NCBI GenBank assembly: GCA_035304085.1
Contig: DATGQT010000307.1
Span: forward strand, 1-6,822
Length of the DNA: 6,822 nt
From: DATGQT01 sp035304085
GTDB lineage: Bacteria; Bacteroidota; Rhodothermia; Rhodothermales; Rubricoccaceae
Direction of reading: 5' to 3'
Translations under genes and position numbers: made by a program
In this document: one piece after another, positions 1 to 6,334 of the stretch
Layout of the letters: the number at the start of each line of letters is the position of its first letter
Numbering within the stretch: position 1 is the first letter of the stretch
Notes under the pieces: model-generated
The model's database searches: none
Told to the model about the DNA's origin: nothing
The model's input: the letters and a program-made list of their open reading frames with translations, nothing else

Positions 1-1508
<1,508 letters not shown>

Positions 1509-1528
1509 GTCCGGGCCGCACCGGCCGA

Positions 1529-1537
1529 TACTCCGGG
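1529..1537 (+). promoter_or_regulatory. Candidate -7/start-site element for the DUF922 gene
   Basis: TACTCCGGG lies 32 bases before the ATG at 1561. It resembles elements before the crotonase and bioY genes (TA, two to four bases, then T/C and CGGG). It loosely fits the Bacteroidota TAnnTTTG -7 pattern. No -33 element was recognised, so support is weak. Confidence 0.25.
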
Positions 1538-1560
1538 CCGCCTTCCCCACCGCCCCTCCG

Positions 1561-2163
1561 ATGCGCCCGCTCCTCGTTCTCCTCGTGCTCGCGGCCCTCG
1601 CCCGGCCCGCCTCGGCGCAGGGGGGCGGCGTCCCCGGCGGCGTCCCCGGCGGCGTCCAGCGCACGCTGGAGGTGGTGTACTACGACGTCCAGGGCCGTTC
1701 CGAGCAGGACCTCCTCCAGGCCATGCTGCGCCAGGGGCCGTCGTGGGAGGGCCACCGCTACTTCGGCCTGACGCAGTCCGAGGTCCGCTACACCTACTGG
1801 AAGCAGGAGAGCGTGACCGGTTGCGTGCTGAGCAACATCGCGGTGTACCTCAAGATCACCGTCACGCTGCCCCGCTGGCAGCCCACTCCCGGCACGCCCT
1901 ACGCCATGGAGCGCAACTGGCGGCAGTTCGAGCGGGCGCTGCGCAACCACGAGGACGGCCACCGGCGCCTCGCCGAGGAGGAGGCCGAGATGATCCGGCG
2001 GATGCTCACCGGCCTGCGCGCGCCCTCGTGCGCCGGCGTCGACGCGCTCGCCGAGCAGCAGGCCGCGCAGATCCAGCAGTCGTACGGCGGGCTCAACCGG
2101 GCGTACGACGAACGCACCGAGCACGGCCGCTCCCAGGGCGCACTCTGGCCGCTGGGCCACTGA
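1561..2163 (+). CDS. Secreted DUF922-type putative Zn-dependent protease
   Basis: A 200-residue exported protein. Residues 1-20 form a signal peptide (hydrophobic LLVLLVLAAL, then ARPASAQ with likely cleavage after ASA or AQ). A short Gly/Val/Pro repeat follows at 21-32. The core has an HExxH zinc-protease signature, HEDGH, at 130-134, followed by a Glu-rich helix (E139-E143) that could supply the third ligand. The C-terminus has AYDERTEHGRSQGALWP (181-197), which I recognise as the closing motif of the DUF922 family, predicted secreted Zn-dependent proteases of about 180-200 residues. C88 and C157 could form a disulfide after export. The start at 1561 is chosen because it gives a complete signal peptide; the leader is C-rich without a Shine-Dalgarno. 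It lies downstream of metH with a promoter-like TACTCCGGG at 1529, so it may have its own promoter. Family assignment is from memory of motifs; protease activity is inferred. Confidence 0.85.
   Translation: MRPLLVLLVLAALARPASAQGGGVPGGVPGGVQRTLEVVYYDVQGRSEQDLLQAMLRQGPSWEGHRYFGLTQSEVRYTYWKQESVTGCVLSNIAVYLKITVTLPRWQPTPGTPYAMERNWRQFERALRNHEDGHRRLAEEEAEMIRRMLTGLRAPSCAGVDALAEQQAAQIQQSYGGLNRAYDERTEHGRSQGALWPLGH
1623..1656 (+). repeat. 12-bp in-frame tandem repeat, about 2.8 copies
   Basis: The unit GGCGGCGTCCCC is repeated with period 12 (1623-1634, 1635-1646, 1647-1656 partial) and encodes GGVP repeats just after the signal peptide of the DUF922 protein. It probably forms a flexible linker and could vary in copy number by slippage. 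Confidence 0.8.
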
Positions 2164-2217
2164 CGCCCCCAAAAGGGAAGGATGACCCGTTCTCCCGTCG
2201 TTTCGCGTAGGTAGGTA

Positions 2218-2252
2218 CGAGAGCCTCGGGTCCGAACCCGACCGGCCTCTCG
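2218..2252. repeat. Two-part hairpin in the convergent intergenic region
   Basis: Outer arms CGAGAG (2218-2223) and CTCTCG (2247-2252) enclose a perfect inner hairpin TCGGGT-CCGA-ACCCGA (2226-2241), with an asymmetric internal loop of 2 and 5 bases. It lies 54 bases after the DUF922 stop and may end or protect transcripts from either direction; there is no T-run. Confidence 0.5.
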
Positions 2253-2256
2253 CGAT

Positions 2257-2301
2257 CGGCGGCCGGGAGACGACGGTGGTGGATCGGCTCTCGGCCCGCC
2301 G
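2257..2301. repeat. Long imperfect hairpin in the convergent intergenic region
   Basis: CGGCGGCCGGGAG (2257-2269) pairs with CTCTCGGCCCGCCG (2288-2301) over 13 pairs, with one bulged C and one G-T wobble, around an 18-base loop. It follows the preceding hairpin directly. There is no adjacent T-run, so it is not a classical intrinsic terminator. Confidence 0.45.
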
Positions 2302-2309
2302 GTCGCTCG

Positions 2310-2333
2310 GCCTGCCTCGGCACCGAGGCGGGC
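2310..2333 (-). terminator. GC-rich hairpin directly after the crotonase stop, terminator without U tract
   Basis: GCCTGCCTCGG (2310-2320) and CCGAGGCGGGC (2323-2333) form an 11-bp stem with one T-G wobble and a two-base gap. It begins immediately after the crotonase stop codon (minus strand, 2334-2336). The position suggests a 3' end structure for that mRNA, but no T-run follows in either direction, so intrinsic termination is uncertain. Confidence 0.45.
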
Positions 2334-3104
2334 TCAGTCGAACCGCGAGAAGTCCGGCGCGCGTTTCTCCAGGAACGCCGTCAGCGCCTCCTGCGCTTCG
2401 GAAGAGCCCAGCCGGTCGACGAAGTGCGCGGCCTCCTCGCGGAGCGTCGCGGCGACGGCCTCGGCCTGCGGCGCGCGCAGCAGCGCCTTGGTGAGGCGAA
2501 CGGCGGCGGGCGGCTTGGCCGCGAGGTCCCGCGCCCTCGCGAGCACGCGCGCCTCCAACTCCCCCTCCGCCACGACGGCGTTGACGAGGCCGAACTGGAA
2601 CGCCTCGTCGGCCGAGAACGGTTCGCCGAAGAAGAGCAATTCGGCCGCCCGCTTGGGCCCGACCGTGCGCGGCAGCAGCAGGCTCGACGCCGCCTCCGGG
2701 ACGAGCCCGAGGGCGACGAACGGGAGCCGGAAACGGGCCGTCGGCGCGGCGTAGACGAGGTCGCAGTGAAGCAGCACCGTCGTACCGACCCCGACGGCCG
2801 GCCCCTCGACGGCCGCGAGGAGTGGCTTGGGGAAGGTGCTCACGGCGCGGAGGAAACGAAAGACGGGGCTGTCTTCGCCCGTCGGCGGGTCGTTCAGGAA
2901 GTCGGTGAGGTCGTTGCCCGCCGTGAAGCTCCCGCCGCTGCCGGCGAGCACGACGACGCGGACGGCCCGGTCGTCGCGGGCGGCGTCGAGTGCGGCCGTG
3001 AGCGCCTCGTACATGGCGCGCGTGAGCGCGTTCTTCTTCTCGGGCCGGGCGAGCGTGAGCCGGAGGATGCCGCCTTCGATGGCGGCCTGGACGAGATCGG
3101 GCAT
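2334..3104 (-). CDS. Crotonase-fold enoyl-CoA isomerase-like protein (delta3-delta2-enoyl-CoA isomerase type)
   Basis: A 256-residue protein of the enoyl-CoA hydratase/isomerase superfamily, acting on CoA thioesters in the cytosol. The two oxyanion-hole regions are visible: GGSFTAGNDLTDF (57-69) and GPAVGVGTTVLLHCDLVYA (101-119). Compared with mitochondrial enoyl-CoA hydratase, the positions of both catalytic glutamates hold Thr109 and Phe129. VPEAASS (135-141) instead puts Glu137 where delta3-delta2-enoyl-CoA isomerases (yeast Eci1, human ECI2) have their single catalytic Glu in PEGCSS. I therefore infer double-bond isomerisation of unsaturated fatty acids feeding beta-oxidation, rather than hydration. 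The Met at 3104 is preferred over one 29 codons upstream because that extension is basic, Pro-rich and unlike the family, while MPDLV leads straight into the conserved first strand. It is divergent from bioY and convergent with the DUF922 gene. Other crotonase activities cannot be excluded. Confidence 0.9.
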   Translation of the reverse strand: MPDLVQAAIEGGILRLTLARPEKKNALTRAMYEALTAALDAARDDRAVRVVVLAGSGGSFTAGNDLTDFLNDPPTGEDSPVFRFLRAVSTFPKPLLAAVEGPAVGVGTTVLLHCDLVYAAPTARFRLPFVALGLVPEAASSLLLPRTVGPKRAAELLFFGEPFSADEAFQFGLVNAVVAEGELEARVLARARDLAAKPPAAVRLTKALLRAPQAEAVAATLREEAAHFVDRLGSSEAQEALTAFLEKRAPDFSRFD

Positions 3105-3120
3105 GGGCGGGGGCGATGGA

Positions 3121-3132
3121 CCCCGGAAGGTA
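3121..3132 (-). promoter_or_regulatory. Candidate -7/start-site element for the crotonase gene
   Basis: On the minus strand TACCTTCCGGGG begins 28 bases before the crotonase ATG. It resembles TATTTTCGGG ahead of bioY on the other strand and TACTCCGGG ahead of the DUF922 gene. The two divergent elements are about 47 bases apart in the 109-base region. Confidence 0.3.
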
Positions 3133-3178
3133 CACCGACGCTTCGCCGGGACTCCGCCCCCGATACGGCGCGTCTTCG

Positions 3179-3188
3179 TATTTTCGGG
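3179..3188 (+). promoter_or_regulatory. Candidate -7/start-site element for bioY
   Basis: TATTTTCGGG lies 35 bases before the bioY ATG at 3214 and matches the Bacteroidota-type TAnnTTTG pattern at all but one specified base. It is the only AT-rich stretch in the divergent region. Confidence 0.35.
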
Positions 3189-3213
3189 CACCGTTCACCC
3201 TTCTGCTGCCGGC

Positions 3214-3798
3214 ATGGCCACCCTCGCCCTTCGCTCTCCCCGCCCCGCTTCCATCGACGCGCTCCGCTCCGGGCAGGCGTCGCTCGCCGTCCAGGCGGCC
3301 GGCGTCGTCGGCTTCGCGCTGCTGGCCGCGCTCGGCGCGCAGTTCGAGATCCGGCTCTACCTCTGGGAGGTGCCCATCACGCTGCAGACGCTGGCCGTCT
3401 ACGGCAGCGGCCTCTTCCTCGGGGGGCGGAACGGCTTCCTCGCGATGACGCTCTACCTCGCCCTCGGCCTCGTGCTCCCGGTCTACGCCGGCGGCGCCTC
3501 GGGCGCCGAGCACCTCGCGGGCGCGACGGGCGGCTACCTCCTCGGCTGGCCGCTGGCGGCGGCCACCATCGGCGCGCTCTCGGCGCGGTGGAACACGTGG
3601 CTCGGCAGCGCCCTCGCCGTCCTCGCCGGCTCCGCCGTCCTCTTCACGTGCGGCGTGACCGTCCTTCACTACGCCGCCGATCACGCGACGTGGTGGGAGT
3701 CCCTCGACCGGGGCTGGCTGCGGTTCGTCGTGTGGGACCTGACGAAGATCGCGTTCGTCGGAGCCGTTTACAGCGGCGCGCGGCGGCTGACGTCCTGA
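3214..3798 (+). CDS. bioY: BioY-family biotin transporter, substrate-specific S component
   Basis: A 194-residue integral membrane protein of the energy-coupling-factor (ECF) type, which captures biotin. Hydrophobic segments lie near 25-42, 54-70, 74-92, 104-122, 128-150 and 170-186, matching the six-helix S-component fold. Diagnostic motifs are VPITLQTLAVYGSGLFLGG (53-71), LGLVLPVYAGG (84-94) and the ATGGYLLGWP loop (104-113), plus WDLTKIAFVGAVY (174-186). The ATG at 3214 is chosen because it precedes the first helix by a normal distance; the frame is open much further upstream, but that stretch is antisense to the crotonase gene. No EcfA ATPase or EcfT gene is in the window, so it either works alone, as some BioY proteins are reported to do, or shares a module encoded elsewhere. 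A clear intrinsic terminator follows, making it a single-gene unit. No biotin-repressor operator was recognised. Confidence 0.93.
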   Translation: MATLALRSPRPASIDALRSGQASLAVQAAGVVGFALLAALGAQFEIRLYLWEVPITLQTLAVYGSGLFLGGRNGFLAMTLYLALGLVLPVYAGGASGAEHLAGATGGYLLGWPLAAATIGALSARWNTWLGSALAVLAGSAVLFTCGVTVLHYAADHATWWESLDRGWLRFVVWDLTKIAFVGAVYSGARRLTS

Positions 3799-3819
3799 CC
3801 GCGTCCCCCTTTCGTTTCG

Positions 3820-3858
3820 GCGAGGCGCTGCCCGGGTGGCGGCGCCTCGCGGTTTTTT
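3820..3858 (+). terminator. Rho-independent terminator of bioY
   Basis: GCGAGGCGC (3820-3828) pairs perfectly with GCGCCTCGC (3842-3850). The stem extends inward through a T-G wobble and GCC/GGC, leaving a five-base loop at 3833-3837. After two G the run TTTTTT (3853-3858) follows. It lies 21 bases after the bioY stop and is the clearest terminator in the window. Confidence 0.92.
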
Positions 3859-3936
3859 GAAGCCGCCTGCGGACGGTGTTACCCCGTTCGCTGCACGGGC
3901 GGCTCACCCGGTACCTCCCCCCTAGCTCGTTCCCCC

Positions 3937-4473
3937 ATGCGCACGCCTGCCTCCCTCCTCCTGCTCCTCCCCCTCCTCCTCCCCGTCGTGAGCGGGTGCG
4001 ACCAGCACGAGGACATCGTCGTCATCGGCAACGACATCATCGTCCGCACCTTCAGCGTCTCCGGCGACGACCTCACCATCAGCAACGACAACCTCGTCGG
4101 CAGCTATCACCGGGAGGTGCCGGAGATGACCGCCGACGTGGTGGACGACGGCGCCGTGCTCCTCTACGCCGACGGCAGCCTCCTCCTTAGTGGCGGCGGC
4201 GGGACCTGGACCGCCCTCCCCTTCTCCATCGGCGTGGACGAGGACGGTGACCTCTTCGTGGACTACACCGTCTCCTTCACGTACTCCTACGACCTCCAGG
4301 ACCTCTACATCGACGTCGTCGCGTCGGACACGATCTACCCGTTCGAGGACCTGCCCCGGACGGAGTACAAGCTGGTCCTGATCCCGGGCGACCTCTTCGT
4401 TTCCAGCGCCAAGAGCGGCCTCGACTACTCCGACTACGAGGCCGTCCGCCAGGCCTACGGCCTCGTGGAGTAG
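3937..4473 (+). CDS. Small acidic lipoprotein of unknown function
   Basis: A 178-residue protein with a lipoprotein signal: MRTP, hydrophobic LLLLLPLLLPVV (7-18), then VSGC with the lipidated Cys at 21. Asp follows the Cys. The mature part is strongly acidic and rich in predicted beta strand, with aromatic-rich VDYTVSFTYSYDLQDLYIDVV (108-128). The middle DDGAVLLYAD...WTALPFSI and the later YKLVLIPG...SGLDYSDYEAVRQAYGL resemble a domain I recall from small Bacteroidota proteins, often placed after collagen-like GxY repeats; those repeats are absent here. It is probably anchored to the cell envelope. The start is the only one giving a full signal peptide; its leader is C-rich without a Shine-Dalgarno. 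It follows the bioY terminator and precedes another hairpin, so it is likely monocistronic. No function can be assigned. Confidence 0.85.
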   Translation: MRTPASLLLLLPLLLPVVSGCDQHEDIVVIGNDIIVRTFSVSGDDLTISNDNLVGSYHREVPEMTADVVDDGAVLLYADGSLLLSGGGGTWTALPFSIGVDEDGDLFVDYTVSFTYSYDLQDLYIDVVASDTIYPFEDLPRTEYKLVLIPGDLFVSSAKSGLDYSDYEAVRQAYGLVE

Positions 4474-4496
4474 CCCCGCCTGCCCTCGCCGGTGCG

Positions 4497-4528
4497 ACGC
4501 CCCCCTCGGATCGCCGGGGGTGGCGTTT
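4497..4528 (+). terminator. Terminator-like hairpin after the lipoprotein gene
   Basis: ACGCC and four further C (4497-4505) pair with GGGG and GGCGT (4517-4526) around a nine- to ten-base loop, with one bulged T at 4521. Only TTT (4526-4528) follows, so it is a weak candidate. It overlaps the palindrome at 4526-4561 by one base-paired arm. Confidence 0.5.
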
Positions 4529-4561
4529 CCGTCTCGGCCGTCGTACCGAGGCGGACGGAAA
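4526..4561. repeat. 36-nt imperfect palindrome between lipoprotein and regulator genes
   Basis: TTTCCGTC (4526-4533) and GACGGAAA (4554-4561) are perfect 8-bp inverted arms. Inside, TCGG (4534-4537) pairs with CCGA (4546-4549) around an eight-base loop, with four unpaired bases (4550-4553) on one side. It lies 129-164 bases upstream of the MarR-type gene. It could be a terminator-associated hairpin or a protein-binding site; the sequence alone does not decide. Confidence 0.6.
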
Positions 4562-4689
4562 CCCGCTGTGTATCCGGTGCGGCATTCCCTGATTCGGCCG
4601 GGCTGCGCGGGCGAGTGCGGATTCCCCTGAGAGGCGGAGCGCGGGGGGTGGGGTAGCCTGATGAGGCCCCCACTCCGCCCTTCCCCGCC

Positions 4690-5103
4690 ATGGAACTGCC
4701 GCCGCTCGAAGCTCGCTCTCCCTACCTCGGGGCTCGCATGGCCCCCTCCACGCACGCCACGGCGCGGCGGCTTTCCGAGGCCTACCGGCCCGTGCTGCGC
4801 CGGCTCGGCGTCACGCGGCCGCAGTACCTCCTGCTGGCGTTGCTCTGGGAGCGCGACGGCTCCACGCCCCGGCGTCTGGCCCGGCGGCTCCACGTCAGCG
4901 AGGGCGCCGTTACGACGTGGCTGGCAGAGCTCGAAGCGACCGGCCTCGTGGAGCAGGACGGCACGGCGACGCCGCCGGACGTGTGGCTCACGCCCCGGGG
5001 CCGCGCCCTCCAGCAGCAGGCCCCCCAGGTCCCCAGCGCCCTGCTCTGTCACGTCCTCGCCCACCTCGACGAGGAGGCCCGGACCCACCCCGAAAGCCAC
5101 TGA
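4690..5103 (+). CDS. OhrR-like MarR-family regulator, 3' end apparently truncated by IS3 element
   Basis: A 137-residue winged-helix DNA-binding protein. EAYRPVLRRLGVTRPQYLLLALLWERDG (30-57) matches the OhrR branch of MarR regulators (QYKPLL...YPQYL...LLWEH), which sense organic peroxides. The helix-turn-helix spans about 58-87 (STPRRLARRLHVSEGAVTTWLAELEATGLV). Aligned by eye to Bacillus OhrR, the peroxide-sensing Cys is Ala18, one Tyr of the sensing network is Arg43, and the wing (EQDGTATPPDVWLT) is shorter and lacks the usual DER motif. The C-terminus stops after LAHLDEEARTHPESH, about 15-20 residues before the family's last dimerisation helix ends. The stop TGA (5101-5103) is the first three bases of the adjacent insertion sequence, so the gene probably lost its 3' end to the insertion. 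Met17 (4738) is an alternative start. The target is unknown; no ohr peroxidase gene is nearby. Confidence 0.82.
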   Translation: MELPPLEARSPYLGARMAPSTHATARRLSEAYRPVLRRLGVTRPQYLLLALLWERDGSTPRRLARRLHVSEGAVTTWLAELEATGLVEQDGTATPPDVWLTPRGRALQQQAPQVPSALLCHVLAHLDEEARTHPESH

Positions 5104-5129
5104 GCTTACCCCGCTTCGGTGGACACCCC
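5101..5129. repeat. IS3 element terminal inverted repeat (right end, downstream of OrfB)
   Basis: It begins TGAGCTTACCCCGC and ends GGTGGACACCCC. It supplies the regulator's stop codon on the plus strand and the OrfB stop on the minus strand. Confidence 0.93.
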
Positions 5130-5996
5130 CTCGGTTGAAGTTCGCGCCTCGAACGCCGCCGGGCTGAGGTAGTCCAACGTCGAATGGCGCCGCTGGCGGT
5201 TGTAGAACACCTCGATATAGTCGAACAGCGCCGAGCGCGCCTCGGCGCGTGTGGCGAAGGGTCGGCCGGAGAGCAGTTCCCGCTCCAGCGTCGAGAAGAA
5301 GCTCTCGATCACGGCGTTGTCGAGCGGGCTCCCGGGGCGGCTCAGGCTCCGCACGGCGCCAGCCGCCTGGAGCGACGCCAGGAACGGCCCGCTGACGTAG
5401 GCCGCCCCCCGGTCGGAATGGTGGACGAGCCCACGGCCAGGGCGCTGCCGCCCGACGGCCGAGGCCAGGGCCCGCGTGACGAGCGCCGTCGTCGAGGCCG
5501 AGCCACAGGCGTGGCCCACGATCCGACGGCTGTGCAGGTCGATGACGGCGGCGAGATAGAGCCATCCCTCTCGCGTCCATACCTGCTTGACGTCGGCGCA
5601 CCATACCCGGCCCGGTGCCTCGGCGGTGAACCGACGGCGCACGAGGTCAGGCCCATGCTCGGGGGGCTCTACAACGGCGAGACCCCGACGACGGCGCTTG
5701 CGGGGATGAAGCGCGCCCCGGAGGCCGGCCTGACGCATGAGCCGGGCGACCCGCTTGCGCCCCACACGGACGCCCTGATCACGCAGCTCGGCGTGGAGCC
5801 GGGGCGCCCCGTAGGTCCGGCGGCTCGCGGCGTGCGCCTCCACGATCATCGCGGTCAGGTCGCGGTCGGCCTGTGCCCGCGCGCTCTCGGGGCGGGCGAG
5901 CCAGGCGTGGTACCCGCTCCGGCTCACACTGAGCACGCGGCAGGCCGTGGCCACCGGGCACTCGCTCGCGTGCTGCCGGATGAAGGCGTACCTCAT
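5106..5996 (-). CDS. IS3-family transposase OrfB (DDE integrase domain)
   Basis: A 296-residue catalytic subunit, normally made as an OrfAB fusion that cuts and joins the element's ends. Residues 1-110 hold the HTH_21-type region (CRVLSVSRSGYHAW, TYGAPRLHAEL, GRKRVARLMRQAGLRG). The retroviral-type integrase core follows with D135 (WCADVKQ), D195 (HHSDRG) and E231 (NAVIESFFSTLE), giving the D-x59-D-x35-E spacing expected of IS3. The residue seven after the Glu, usually Lys/Arg in this family, is Glu238, followed by Arg239. C-terminal YNRQRRHSTLDYLSPAAFE is typical. The ATG at 5996 overlaps the OrfA stop as ATGA. The same frame is also open upstream through the A7 tract, so translation could be by -1 frameshift, by restart, or both. 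No frame damage is seen. Confidence 0.95.
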   Translation of the reverse strand: MRYAFIRQHASECPVATACRVLSVSRSGYHAWLARPESARAQADRDLTAMIVEAHAASRRTYGAPRLHAELRDQGVRVGRKRVARLMRQAGLRGALHPRKRRRRGLAVVEPPEHGPDLVRRRFTAEAPGRVWCADVKQVWTREGWLYLAAVIDLHSRRIVGHACGSASTTALVTRALASAVGRQRPGRGLVHHSDRGAAYVSGPFLASLQAAGAVRSLSRPGSPLDNAVIESFFSTLERELLSGRPFATRAEARSALFDYIEVFYNRQRRHSTLDYLSPAAFEARTSTEGVSTEAG

Positions 5997-6277
5997 GACT
6001 TCGGAGGCATCTGCGAGAAGATGCCGACGGCTTTTTTTAGGATGTCGCGCTCCATCTCGACCCGCCGGAGCTCGCGCCGGAGCTGGCGGATCTGCTCGGC
6101 CTCGGGGAGGGCGTCGGAGACGGCGCCCCCCCCAGGCGCGAAGCGGTGGATCCAGTCGCGGAGGGCGCCGAGGGAGACGCCGAGGTCGCGGGCGACTTGC
6201 TTGCGGGAGTGGCCCTCGTCGGTGACGAGGCGGACGGCCTCACGCTTGAAGTCGTCGGAGTAGGTGATTCTGGGCAT
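5993..6277 (-). CDS. IS3-family transposase OrfA (helix-turn-helix protein)
   Basis: A 94-residue DNA-binding protein. MPRITYSDDFKREAVRLV and the helix-turn-helix around 24-45 (SRKQVARDLGVSLGALRDWI) match the HTH_Tnp_1 family. A leucine-zipper-like coiled coil follows (about 59-80, QIRQLRRELRRVEMERDIL), used for OrfA/OrfAB multimerisation. The Met at 6277 is preferred over one 13 codons upstream (6316), which lies inside the terminal repeat; MPR is the usual IS3 OrfA beginning, and GAGGTG (6287-6282) sits four bases before it as a ribosome binding site. It ends at TGA 5995-5993, overlapping OrfB. Besides recognising the inverted repeats, free OrfA often down-regulates transposition. Confidence 0.93.
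   Translation of the reverse strand: MPRITYSDDFKREAVRLVTDEGHSRKQVARDLGVSLGALRDWIHRFAPGGGAVSDALPEAEQIRQLRRELRRVEMERDILKKAVGIFSQMPPKS
6032..6038 (-). promoter_or_regulatory. Programmed -1 frameshift tract (A7) joining OrfA and OrfB
   Basis: On the minus strand OrfA codons CTA AAA AAA GCC contain seven A, an A-AAA-AAA slippery site in phase for a -1 shift. In the -1 frame the reading runs AAA AAA AGC CGT and stays open through 12 further codons into the OrfB ATG. The fusion would read LKK-SRRHLLADASEV-MRYAFI. No downstream pseudoknot was checked. Confidence 0.8.
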
Positions 6278-6281
6278 GGGG

Positions 6282-6287
6282 CACCTC
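6282..6287 (-). promoter_or_regulatory. Ribosome binding site of OrfA
   Basis: GAGGTG lies four bases (CCCC) before the OrfA ATG at 6277 on the minus strand. It supports this start over the in-frame Met at 6316. Confidence 0.55.
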
Positions 6288-6305
6288 GATCTTGGTAGGA
6301 AGGTC

Positions 6306-6334
6306 GGGGTGTCCACCAGACCGGGGCAAGCTCA
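6306..6334. repeat. IS3 element terminal inverted repeat (left end, upstream of OrfA)
   Basis: Read on the minus strand it begins TGAGCTTGCCCCGG and ends GGTGGACACCCC; it differs from the other end at positions 8, 14, 16 and 17. Confidence 0.93.

Larger units (their letters stand above)
5101..6334 (-). mobile_element. Complete IS3-family (IS3-group) insertion sequence, 1234 bp
   Basis: Terminal inverted repeats of 29 bases lie at 5101-5129 and 6306-6334. Reading inward both begin TGAGCTT and end GGTGGACACCCC; 25 of 29 positions agree. The ends resemble IS3 itself, which starts TGATCTTACCC and has GTGGACAC at the same offset. Two overlapping genes on the minus strand encode OrfA and a DDE OrfB. 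The OrfB stop (TAA, 5106-5108) lies inside one repeat. Length, gene order and frameshift signal fit the family. The flanks CAC (5098-5100) and CCG (6335-6337) do not match, so the expected 3-4 bp target duplication is absent. The element appears intact and potentially active. Confidence 0.95.

Noticed and set aside
3105..3213. Biotin-responsive operator or riboswitch upstream of bioY
   Set aside because: No long-spaced BirA-type palindrome or structured leader could be recognised in the 109-base divergent region.
2424..3860. Long plus-strand open frame opposite the crotonase gene
   Set aside because: Low-complexity Arg/Ala-rich translation, explained by high GC; the minus-strand crotonase and the plus-strand bioY account for the region.
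5184..6263. Plus-strand open frame opposite the IS3 transposase
   Set aside because: Antisense shadow of OrfB/OrfA; no domain or signal recognised.
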